NCBI GenBank assembly: GCA_017412055.1
Contig: JAFQOW010000012.1
Span: 62,001 to 126,000, forward strand
Length of the DNA stretch: 64,000 bases
Source of the DNA: Lachnospiraceae bacterium
GTDB taxonomy: Bacteria; Bacillota; Clostridia; Lachnospirales; Lachnospiraceae
Direction of reading: 5' to 3'
The translations under genes were made by a program, and so were the position numbers. The first letter of the stretch is position 1; every line of letters begins with the position of its first letter. Below, piece after piece: positions 1-6,091 of this stretch. The notes beneath the pieces were generated by a model that saw only the letters and a program-made list of their open reading frames with translations, searched no databases and was not told the DNA's origin.

Positions 1-265
1 TTTTGAAAAGAAAGGTCGTCAGGCGGTCATTCATACAAATTCAGAAACTTACAAGACAAATATGACAACGGAGGAATTATGGAAACAGCTTGATAATAAG
101 GTGTTTTCACATATTCATGTGTCCTACATTATTAACATAGCACATATTAAAGCTATTGATGGGGATGAGGTTGTATTGGATAATGAGGAACGCTTTTTGA
201 TTGCCCGTTCTCATAAACAGAGTTTGAAAGAAAAACACATGGAATTTATGCGAAGGATGGTGTGA
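1..265 (+). CDS. LytTR-family response regulator, C-terminal end only (AgrA-like)
   Basis: The open frame enters from the left edge in frame 2 and gives 87 residues before a TGA stop. They match the end of a LytTR DNA-binding domain, with a basic, hydrophobic pattern including VSYIINIAHIKAI and a later ARSHKQSLK stretch typical of its last strands. The receiver domain would lie to the left, outside the window. The internal ATG at 62 is not a real start. The gene is followed three bases later by an AgrC-like sensor kinase and then agrD and agrB genes, so it is most probably the response regulator of this agr system, binding paired 9-bp repeats such as those at 1584-1613. The family call is firm; the AgrA role is from context. 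Confidence 0.85.
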   Translation, partial: FEKKGRQAVIHTNSETYKTNMTTEELWKQLDNKVFSHIHVSYIINIAHIKAIDGDEVVLDNEERFLIARSHKQSLKEKHMEFMRRMV

Positions 266-268
266 TTT

Positions 269-1561
269 GTGGAATATATTATTCGATTTAGTGTGAATTT
301 ATTTGATTTGGGTATATTTTGGTATTATTTAAATTCGTTGAAAAAGATGAAAAGAGTACCCAAGATTCTGTTTACAATATACCTTGTGATAATGGCAGTG
401 GTATGGTCTATAATAAACACTCTTAATAATCCATTCTTTAACCTGATGGCTTTGATTGGTATTCTGTCAATGATAGCTATGTTTTTTGAATCTACAATAT
501 GGTCCAGAGCTGTAAATATTGTTGTTTTTGTTGGAGCCGGAATAATAGTAGAACCGGTTGGACTAATATTATTGCGTGCATTGAAATATGGTGCAATTTC
601 GGAAGAAGATTATAAGTATTATTTTGTAGTAGTTATTTGTGCTTTTATAAGAGGAAATGTTCTGTATCTCTTGAGTAAAGCGTTATCGAAAAAGAAGGTT
701 CGATTATCGAAGGTTCCAAAGGAAATTGTGAGAGTGTTGGCATTGACATTTGGATTTTCTATTCTTAATTGTTGCTTTGTGATTGTGCTTTCTATGGAAA
801 TAGGCAGTAGTAGAAGTCTTATAATGTGTGTCAGCATCATTATATCTATTGTTCTAACATACTATTTCATGCTGTATATGATGGAGAGATTTAATTATCT
901 TGCAAGAAAACGACACGAAGATGAGATGTATCGTAAGGAGATGTATTACAAGGAGCAATATTATTCAGAGGTAGATAGGCGTCATGAATATGTACATAAT
1001 CTGAAGCATGATATGAAAAATAAACTGATAGAATTGCATTATTTAGTAGAAAAAGGGGATATTCAGAGAGCTACCGAGCAGCTTACTGTTTATTGTGATG
1101 AATTAGAAAAGATAGATGAGAACAATTATTGTAATAATCCGATTGTGGATTCGGTTCTGCGTATTAAGTTGGGTGTTGCAAAATCAGATAAAATAAAGAT
1201 AGATGCAGATATTCGTATTCCAAAGGTAATGCAGTTGGAGCATGGAGATATTGGTGTACTATATGGAAATCTTTTGGATAATGCCATTGAAGCCTGTCGA
1301 AAAGTAGAGAGTGATAAGCGTTTTATTCGGATTGAAAATAAGTTTACAGAAGGGAAATTGCTTCTGATTGTGGAGAACAGCAAAACCGGAGAAAGAAATG
1401 AGAGTTTAAAAACTACAAAACGGGACAATTACAGTCATGGTCGAGGTATACACAGTGTTCGTAAGGTTGTAGAAAAGTACAATGGAACGGTTACATTTAC
1501 AGATAAGGGAGATATTTTTGAGGTGTCTGTAATCCTTTACGGTATAGAAGCAAAGAAGTAA
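269..1561 (+). CDS. AgrC-like GHKL sensor histidine kinase
   Basis: A 430-residue protein starting at GTG 269, three bases after the regulator stop. The first 200 residues contain about six hydrophobic membrane segments, as in peptide-sensing AgrC kinases. A coiled linker follows, then the phospho-acceptor box with LKHDMKN around His247, an N-box with GNLLDNAIEAC near residue 330, and a G-box with GRGIHSVRKVV near residue 400. This is the HPK10/AgrC class with a GHKL ATPase of the AgrC subtype. It is expected to bind the secreted cyclic peptide made by the downstream genes and to phosphorylate the LytTR regulator upstream. No damage is visible. Confidence 0.9.
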   Translation: MEYIIRFSVNLFDLGIFWYYLNSLKKMKRVPKILFTIYLVIMAVVWSIINTLNNPFFNLMALIGILSMIAMFFESTIWSRAVNIVVFVGAGIIVEPVGLILLRALKYGAISEEDYKYYFVVVICAFIRGNVLYLLSKALSKKKVRLSKVPKEIVRVLALTFGFSILNCCFVIVLSMEIGSSRSLIMCVSIIISIVLTYYFMLYMMERFNYLARKRHEDEMYRKEMYYKEQYYSEVDRRHEYVHNLKHDMKNKLIELHYLVEKGDIQRATEQLTVYCDELEKIDENNYCNNPIVDSVLRIKLGVAKSDKIKIDADIRIPKVMQLEHGDIGVLYGNLLDNAIEACRKVESDKRFIRIENKFTEGKLLLIVENSKTGERNESLKTTKRDNYSHGRGIHSVRKVVEKYNGTVTFTDKGDIFEVSVILYGIEAKK

Positions 1562-1583
1562 ACTGACAGAAATCGACAAAACA

Positions 1584-1643
1584 TTACACTTAACCTGCAA
1601 TCTGTTACACTTAGATAGAGTTGGGGGGATTTAGTGATATACT
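1584..1643 (+). promoter_or_regulatory. Paired LytTR-type direct repeats and promoter upstream of agrD
   Basis: The 9-base sequence TTACACTTA occurs at 1584-1592 and again at 1605-1613. The 12-base spacer gives a 21-base period, the geometry known for AgrA and other LytTR dimers. A possible -10 TATACT lies at 1638-1643. A 17-base spacer would place a poor -35 (ATAGAG, 1615-1620) directly after the second repeat, as in activator-dependent agr promoters. The repeat letters match the S. aureus AgrA consensus only in part, so the call rests mainly on geometry and position. Confidence 0.6.
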
Positions 1644-1677
1644 ATGCCTACTGAAAGAAAAGGAGGCTAGGAATATT

Positions 1678-1842
1678 ATGTCAAAAGCAAAGAAATTGTT
1701 ACATAAGTTAAGTACAGGTGCATTATCTTCTGTTGCAGCATTAGCACTTATGGTAACAGCAACGAATGTAAGTACCTGTTGTTGGTTTATTCTCGGACAG
1801 GATGAATTACCGGAAAATGCAAAAAAACTTCGCAGATTTTAG
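1678..1842 (+). CDS. Cyclic autoinducing peptide precursor (AgrD-like)
   Basis: A 54-residue peptide; ATG 1678 is chosen because an AGGAGG lies upstream and the next residues form the usual amphipathic leader (MSKAKKLLHKL). A hydrophobic stretch follows, then STCCWFILGQ and an acidic, proline-containing tail DELPENAKKL that matches the AgrB recognition region of AgrD proteins. The thiolactone cysteine would be Cys34 or Cys35, giving a five-residue ring of either CCWFI or CWFIL. The adjacent double cysteine makes the ring choice ambiguous. It is followed 12 bases later by agrB, so the two are probably cotranscribed from the promoter at about 1640. Confidence 0.85.
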   Translation: MSKAKKLLHKLSTGALSSVAALALMVTATNVSTCCWFILGQDELPENAKKLRRF

Positions 1843-1854
1843 GCGGTAACTGAT

Positions 1855-2442
1855 ATGAAAGCAATTACCGTACTTTCCAAAAAGATAAGTGATAAAATGG
1901 TCAGCAGGGGAATTGTGCAAAAAGAGGATGTCGCATTATATCAGTATGGTATTGAAAATGGCATTGTAGTTGCAATAAACCTCTTGGCTTCAATATTATT
2001 TGGAGTTTTAACGGGGAGACTGGGAGTAGTTCTGGTCTTCCTGTTATTTTACAGTATACTTCGTACATATAGTGGTGGAGTTCATTGTAAAAGTAAAATA
2101 GGCTGTTTTGTATTATCTATGTTGATTTTGTGTGTTCCTATATTTTCTTATGATTGGGTGAAGGAGATGATCAAATTTCCGATTTTAATGATTGTGGGGA
2201 TAATTGCCATTGTGGTTATATTGATATTAAGTCCGGTTGAAAGTATCAATAAGCCATTAGATAATGAGGAACGAAAATATTATAAACGCATCAGCCATTG
2301 TATAGTGGCATTGCAGGGATGTGTCTTGGCATTTCTGTATTGTATGGACATATATGAGTATTTTTATGCTGGATATAGTAGCATAATATTGGTTGCAGTA
2401 TTTATGGTTTTAGGGAAAATAAGTACAAAGCATTACATATAA
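1855..2442 (+). CDS. agrB: AgrB-family membrane peptidase that matures the autoinducing peptide
   Basis: A 195-residue integral membrane protein with the AgrB signature TYSGGVHCKSKIGC at residues 71-84. The catalytic pair falls at His77 and Cys84, the same spacing as in S. aureus AgrB. Several hydrophobic segments surround it. In this family the cysteine protease removes the AgrD C-terminal tail and closes the thiolactone ring. It starts at ATG 1855, just after agrD, with a modest ribosome site. Gene order here is regulator, kinase, agrD, agrB, so the peptide-making genes follow the sensing genes. The protein looks intact and functional. Confidence 0.92.
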   Translation: MKAITVLSKKISDKMVSRGIVQKEDVALYQYGIENGIVVAINLLASILFGVLTGRLGVVLVFLLFYSILRTYSGGVHCKSKIGCFVLSMLILCVPIFSYDWVKEMIKFPILMIVGIIAIVVILILSPVESINKPLDNEERKYYKRISHCIVALQGCVLAFLYCMDIYEYFYAGYSSIILVAVFMVLGKISTKHYI

Positions 2443-2515
2443 GTGCTTTCTCATTACATTTATTCAAGTCTTGTAGAATTTTCTGCTATACTGTCATAGT
2501 CAGAAAGGAAGGGCT

Positions 2516-2860
2516 ATGAATAGTGGAGAAAATTTGTATGAAATTATAGCCGGTAACATTAGGAGAGAACGTAAAAGACTGTGTATTTCACAGACAGAGC
2601 TTGCAGAAAGAGCAGATGTATCAGTGGATACGATAAAAAGTGTTGAAAATGGTAGGAGAGCAATGAGTCTTGACACATATTTAAGCATAGTCCAGGCATT
2701 AGAGACTACGCCTCTTGCTCTTATGAGCCGGGAACAACCGGAGCAGTACATAGAGCGTTTTGTATTCCTGATGAATAGGCGTAACGAAAGAGAAATTGAA
2801 TTTGCTTTACATATGATAGAGCAACTGCTTAGAGGGCAGGATAACTATTTGTACGAATGA
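2516..2860 (+). CDS. XRE-family helix-turn-helix regulator
   Basis: A 114-residue protein with a Cro/C1-type helix-turn-helix in residues 10-70 (RKRLCISQTELAERADVS, then a GRRAMSLDTYLSI scaffold). A helical C-terminal 45 residues follows and may form a dimer or ligand contact. ATG 2516 follows a GAAAGGAAGGG ribosome site. It lies just after agrB and is convergent with the small gene at 2874-3104. Its target is unknown; repression of element genes would fit its position. The helix-turn-helix call is firm. Confidence 0.85.
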   Translation: MNSGENLYEIIAGNIRRERKRLCISQTELAERADVSVDTIKSVENGRRAMSLDTYLSIVQALETTPLALMSREQPEQYIERFVFLMNRRNEREIEFALHMIEQLLRGQDNYLYE

Positions 2861-2873
2861 ATAGTATCCTGTC

Positions 2874-3104
2874 CTATTTGTTTGCAAGCTGGGTGGCGAT
2901 ATAATCGATTAGCTCGTCTACAGTAGGGGAATCTCCTTTGCAGGGAACACTTTTCCAAAGATTTTGTACTTTGGGATCATCACTTTTTAGAGCATAGGAA
3001 ATGGCTAAAGCAATTTCTTCACGGACTTCATCAACCGTAATTCCCTCTGACTTTGCTATTTTTTCCAAATTGTTCTTTATTATTTTTTCATGTGCTGAGT
3101 TCAT
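2874..3104 (-). CDS. Small protein resembling the Spo0A C-terminal domain
   Basis: A 76-residue protein on the minus strand. The start at 3104 is preferred over 3110 because AAAGG lies eight bases ahead of it. Residues include an IAKSEGITVDEVREEIALAI stretch, a W, and a PTVDELIDYIA tail. The spacing loosely follows the end of Spo0A ([10 protein letters not shown], a W, then [10 protein letters not shown]), as seen in the real Spo0A at 24931. Small proteins of this type occur in Firmicutes mobile elements. The similarity is remote and read by eye. It is divergent from the XRE gene at 3230, so the two may share a control region. Confidence 0.55.
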   Translation of the reverse strand: MNSAHEKIIKNNLEKIAKSEGITVDEVREEIALAISYALKSDDPKVQNLWKSVPCKGDSPTVDELIDYIATQLANK

Positions 3105-3229
3105 AAACATTACCTTTCTTGTATGTGCAAGAAGTAGGACAAGACATCTTGCAACTTATTTTTCTATTCTAACAAGGGTACACTATATATGTCAAATGAG
3201 ATTTGGCAATACGTTCAAGGAGGTATCAT

Positions 3230-3460
3230 ATGGAAGAATACGGAACAATCCGCATTAAGCTGGATGAGTTAATTGAAAAATCCGGTATCAGTAAAAATAA
3301 GCTGAGTCACAAAGCTGAAATGCAGCGTACACAGTTGAATAATTACTGTAATAATCAAATTACCAGATTAGACATTGATGTATTAGCCAGAATCTGTACT
3401 GTATTGAATTGTTCAATTAGTGATCTATTGGAGTTCGTACCGCCTAATGACATTGATTAA
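3230..3460 (+). CDS. Small XRE-family repressor
   Basis: A 76-residue protein that is essentially a single helix-turn-helix domain of the YozG type (IRIKLDELIEKSGISKNKLS, then TQLNNYCNNQ and a DLLEFV end). ATG 3230 is preceded by AAGGAGG at ideal spacing, which rules out the upstream in-frame ATG at 3203. It is divergent from the Spo0A-like gene and ends just ahead of a terminator. Such small repressors commonly control excision or toxin genes on mobile elements; the target is not visible here. Confidence 0.85.
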   Translation: MEEYGTIRIKLDELIEKSGISKNKLSHKAEMQRTQLNNYCNNQITRLDIDVLARICTVLNCSISDLLEFVPPNDID

Positions 3461-3482
3461 GTATATCATACAACATAAATGC

Positions 3483-3523
3483 GACCTTGTGAGTTTTTCT
3501 TTGCTTACGAGGTCTATTTTATT
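3483..3523 (+). terminator. Intrinsic terminator after the small XRE gene
   Basis: GACCTTGTGAG (3483-3493) pairs with CTTACGAGGTC (3504-3514) through two G-U pairs, followed by TATTTTATT. It lies 23 bases after the stop at 3460. Confidence 0.6.
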
Positions 3524-3647
3524 ATAAACGAAAAGGTGTACAATATTCCACCGGAAATAGCTGGTAGAGTCACTCTGACAAATGCTTGTTTTGAAGTATA
3601 ATTGTATCTGCTTGAGCAAATACATAGGTGCCGGAAAAGAGTGGAAT

Positions 3648-3974
3648 GTGTACTACGATATTGTAAAAAGTGGAGAACGGATTAGAGGTTTAAGGGAAAA
3701 GTCCAACTTAACGAGACAAGAACTTGCAGAAAGAATTGGTTTGTCAGTTCAGGCTTTGAAAAAGATTGAGCTTGGGATGAATGGAACGAAGATTGATACG
3801 TTGGTAGAGATTGCAGATTTCTTTCATACATCGCTTGATTATTTGGTTTGTGGAGTTGAAAGAAATTCTAATGTGGGAGTGGATGAGCTTTGTCATGGAC
3901 TTAATGAAAAGGAGTTGTTGTTTGTACGCAGGGTGGTAAAAAGTACGATTGAAAATATGGTTATATTTAGATGA
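3648..3974 (+). CDS. XRE-family helix-turn-helix regulator
   Basis: About 108 residues from GTG 3648. The frame is open from ATG 3582, but homology-like sequence (YYDIVKSGERIRGLREKSNL) begins only here, so the start is uncertain. The domain carries TRQELAERIGLSVQALKKIE and a DYLVCG end typical of XRE proteins. A C-terminal helix with LNEKELLFVRRVVKST follows. It is the third small regulator in this part of the element. A clear terminator follows at 3982. Confidence 0.75.
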   Translation: MYYDIVKSGERIRGLREKSNLTRQELAERIGLSVQALKKIELGMNGTKIDTLVEIADFFHTSLDYLVCGVERNSNVGVDELCHGLNEKELLFVRRVVKSTIENMVIFR

Positions 3975-3981
3975 TATGAAT

Positions 3982-4014
3982 TGTCGGATTGTTGAGTACA
4001 GTCCGACATTTTTT
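3982..4014 (+). terminator. Intrinsic terminator after XRE regulator
   Basis: TGTCGGA (3982-3988) pairs with TCCGACA (4002-4008) and is followed by a run of six T. It lies eight bases beyond the stop codon at 3974. Confidence 0.8.
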
Positions 4015-4670
4015 ACTGTTATGTGAGGTAGAACAATTACACGGAAGGGGTAGTGTGGGTTTCTTTAGAAGGAAGGTCTTTTCAATTATACTTTGTTCAG
4101 GCTTCAAAAACGAAGCCATGAACTTTGAAAAATTGAATAGGACACGCATACATCTGATTTTATTTTCGCCTTTATCTGTAATGTTTTTAGTAGACGGATA
4201 GGGGTGGCAGAAACCCATTTCGTGCGACGAAGCTCCTCAATGCAGATTACCTCACAGATTTATTTTGTGGTTCTGGTGGTCTTGTATTGTGCCTGTGAAG
4301 GTTCTAAGCAGAGGTTTGTGCCTACCGGATTGGCAACCGGAGATAATGAGATAGAACAGCACCGGAATTTCAGCGAAACGCATTTTCCGGGAGTGGCTCC
4401 CTGTAGATTCCGTCTGGATGGGCATGATGGAGATGCAGTGTGGGATGAAGCCGTCCCAATGTATGTTACCCGGCTGGGGGATCTGATTGAGAAATCAGCT
4501 CAAGGAAATCTTTTTTGATTTTTATGGATAATGTGGCATTCGTGCCATGTTGTCCTTTGAGATAAGGAAGCTGACACATACATTATTATATGAAGGACAG
4601 CTTTCTTATTTCAGAGGATAACTGCCGGCGTAATCTCTGTAAAAATCTATGAAAGAACAGGTACAAGAAA
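4015..4670 (+). other. 656-base stretch with no well supported gene
   Basis: An open frame of 104 codons (4204-4518) exists here in locally GC-richer sequence. It has no convincing ribosome site and an odd composition (MAETHFVRRSSSMQ start, cysteine- and histidine-scattered middle), and I recognise no domain. It may be a remnant, a spurious frame across a structured RNA, or a small gene. The later part (4534-4607) holds several hairpins, listed separately. Nothing else is supported. Confidence 0.4.
4534..4607 (+). promoter_or_regulatory. Cluster of hairpins with competing pairings
   Basis: TGGCA-TTCG-TGCCA (4534-4547) is a stable hairpin with a TTCG loop. After it, TGTCCTT (4551-4557) can pair with AAGGACA (4593-4599), while AAGGAAGCTG (4564-4573) can pair with CAGCTTTCTT (4598-4607). 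The two pairings overlap at 4598-4599 and cross, so they are alternative or pseudoknotted. The cluster lies about 65 bases ahead of the gene at 4671 and could be its leader. Function is inference. Confidence 0.35.
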
Positions 4671-5102
4671 ATGTGCAATATAGGAATTGTAACAGGTAAC
4701 GCCGGGGTTAAGATGCCTACGGCTATTTTATTTATGAACTCTAATAAGTCTGAGCGTAATATCCGTAAAAAGGTTGCTAAGACCAGACAGAAATGTATGT
4801 CACATGGAATTGTCTTGGGACATGATGTTGTTATTAACAAAGGTCCTGACAGAGATATTGATCGTGATGCAGTCAATATGCTTATCACATTTCTTCTTGA
4901 TGGGGAATATCAGATGATTGTGGTGGACAAGTTTACAGACATTACATCTGATCTGTCCGATTTGGAGGAGTTTTTGAATGATGCGGCTGCGATTGGAGTA
5001 AGTGTATTTGAACTTTCCACTATGCAGATAAGACGTCATGTCTATATGGAAGGCTGCCCTGACTGTTCTGCTATTGGTAAAATCATTAGTTTTTGGTCTT
5101 GA
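4671..5102 (+). CDS. Resolvase-fold-like protein of unknown activity
   Basis: 143 residues. The middle (GEYQMIVVDKFTDITSDLSD, then LEEFLNDAAAIGVSVFELS) follows the pattern of the serine-resolvase catalytic core where strand, active-site loop and helix normally read VVxRLSRLxRDLxDL. The conserved arginines are replaced, and there is no N-terminal YxRxS motif with a nucleophilic serine. It therefore looks like a resolvase-fold protein without recombinase activity. The stop at 5100-5102 is one base ahead of the MazF-like start, suggesting translational coupling. It could act as a partner or regulator of the toxin. The fold assignment is by eye only. Confidence 0.5.
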   Translation: MCNIGIVTGNAGVKMPTAILFMNSNKSERNIRKKVAKTRQKCMSHGIVLGHDVVINKGPDRDIDRDAVNMLITFLLDGEYQMIVVDKFTDITSDLSDLEEFLNDAAAIGVSVFELSTMQIRRHVYMEGCPDCSAIGKIISFWS

Positions 5103-5103
5103 T

Positions 5104-5469
5104 ATGAGAATCAGACGAGGAGACATATTATATGTTGATTTAGGTGTGCAGTATCAGGGAAGCATTCAGGGCAGTATGCGTCCTGTGGTGGTAGTAAGTA
5201 ATAATATGGCGAACAAGCACAGTACCGTGATAACGGTTGTTCCCTTGTCTACCAAAATCAACAAAAAGAGAAATCTTCCCACTCATGTATTTGTGTCAGC
5301 TTATAAGAGCGAGGGACTGGAACAGCATAGTATCGCACTTTGCGAGCAGGTGACAGCCCTTGATTATGGTAGAATTATTGAGAACATGGGTAAGGTTGAT
5401 AGAGATACCCTTGCAAGAATAACCGAAGCTGTGCAGGTGCAGGTAGGGGTATTTGATAAGTATAATTAA
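5104..5469 (+). CDS. MazF/PemK-type endoribonuclease toxin
   Basis: A 121-residue protein that begins at ATG 5104 directly after the previous stop. It shows the MazF fold signature: RRGDILYVDLG at the N-terminus, then SMRPVVVVSNNMAN, the TVITVVPLS strand, and an LCEQVTALD segment. Members cleave single-stranded RNA and are usually paired with a MazE-type antitoxin. No MazE-like gene precedes it; the partner position is filled by the resolvase-like protein. It has no good ribosome site of its own, which supports coupling. Element stabilisation is a likely role but is not shown. Confidence 0.85.
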   Translation: MRIRRGDILYVDLGVQYQGSIQGSMRPVVVVSNNMANKHSTVITVVPLSTKINKKRNLPTHVFVSAYKSEGLEQHSIALCEQVTALDYGRIIENMGKVDRDTLARITEAVQVQVGVFDKYN

Positions 5470-5601
5470 ATGTTGCCGAAAGGATTTTATTGGAGACTCA
5501 CCTCATATGGAGTTGCGTTGTTCCATAAGGGAAGATTTGTAAGACTTTTTGCGACAGAGGCAGAAATGCTGGAATATTTTGAGGATGAACACATTTCATA
5601 A
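5470..5601 (+). CDS. Small 43-residue protein coupled to the MazF-like gene
   Basis: The ATG at 5470 directly abuts the TAA of the toxin gene (TAAATG). The frame encodes 43 residues beginning MLPKGFYWRLTSYG and ending YFEDEHIS before TAA at 5599-5601. The composition, with an aromatic N-terminal half and an acidic end, looks like a genuine compact protein. A double terminator follows directly. I do not recognise the family. An antitoxin or accessory role is possible by position only. Confidence 0.5.
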   Translation: MLPKGFYWRLTSYGVALFHKGRFVRLFATEAEMLEYFEDEHIS

Positions 5602-5605
5602 TCAA

Positions 5606-5660
5606 GCCGGGATTTTCCCGGCATACATAGCCATCGATTCTATCGGTGGCATTTCTTTTT
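5606..5660 (+). terminator. Tandem hairpins ending the toxin operon
   Basis: GCCGGGA/TCCCGGC (5606-5622) is followed by GCCATCGAT/ATCGGTGGC (5630-5650) and then ATTTCTTTTT. The second hairpin with its T-run is a convincing intrinsic terminator. Confidence 0.8.
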
Positions 5661-5712
5661 GTATTAGATTTTACAAATTGGAAAAACTATGAAGTGTCGG
5701 AGGTGAAGTTTA

Positions 5713-5949
5713 GTGGCGATCTTGGGAAATATTGATATTACAAAAGTTGATAGGACAACACTTAGAGATATAAATTCTGTTCATATTGATATGTCATTAC
5801 CGTGTGAGCAAAGAATGAAAAGCTTTGTGGAGCAGATTGGCAATCCGTACTGCTATACGGATGGTGAATTAGTAATCGGTATTGGATATGCAGAAACAGA
5901 AATGTCACTGAATGATAAGTTAGCAATTTATGCTTGTGGATTAGGATAA
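5713..5949 (+). CDS. Small conserved protein of conjugative or integrative elements (DUF6870-like)
   Basis: 78 residues from GTG 5713, which follows GGAGGTGA at good spacing. The pattern VDRTTLRDINSVHIDMSLP, then an IGNPYCYTDGELVIGIGYA stretch, matches from memory a family of small proteins found near recombinases and relaxases in Firmicutes elements. The function is unknown. It sits just ahead of the structured leader and the recombinase operon, and supports the mobile-element reading of this region. Confidence 0.65.
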   Translation: MAILGNIDITKVDRTTLRDINSVHIDMSLPCEQRMKSFVEQIGNPYCYTDGELVIGIGYAETEMSLNDKLAIYACGLG

Positions 5950-6066
5950 CAGGAAAGTTTTGGGAATTGTTCATTTGTGGTTGACCTTAAATCGAATCGG
6001 AGTCATAATAAATATGTCAATGAAGCGGTTTGGTCACCGCAAGATAGAGCATCAAGAAACTTCCTG
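5950..6066 (+). promoter_or_regulatory. Structured leader upstream of the recombinase operon
   Basis: CAGGAAAGTTT (5950-5960) pairs with AAACTTCCTG (6057-6066) with one bulged A, enclosing about 96 bases. Inside is a hairpin GCGGT/ACCGC (6025-6040). The closing stem ends 11 bases before the AAGGAGG of the first recombinase. The layout suggests an RNA leader, or a recombination or regulatory site, controlling the recombinases. No known riboswitch is recognised. Confidence 0.4.
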
Positions 6067-6091
6067 ATGTAAAATTAAGGAGGTTGATTTG

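Noticed and set aside
4204-4518. 104-codon open frame
   Set aside because: No convincing ribosome site, domain or coding pattern; described only as part of a gene-poor stretch.
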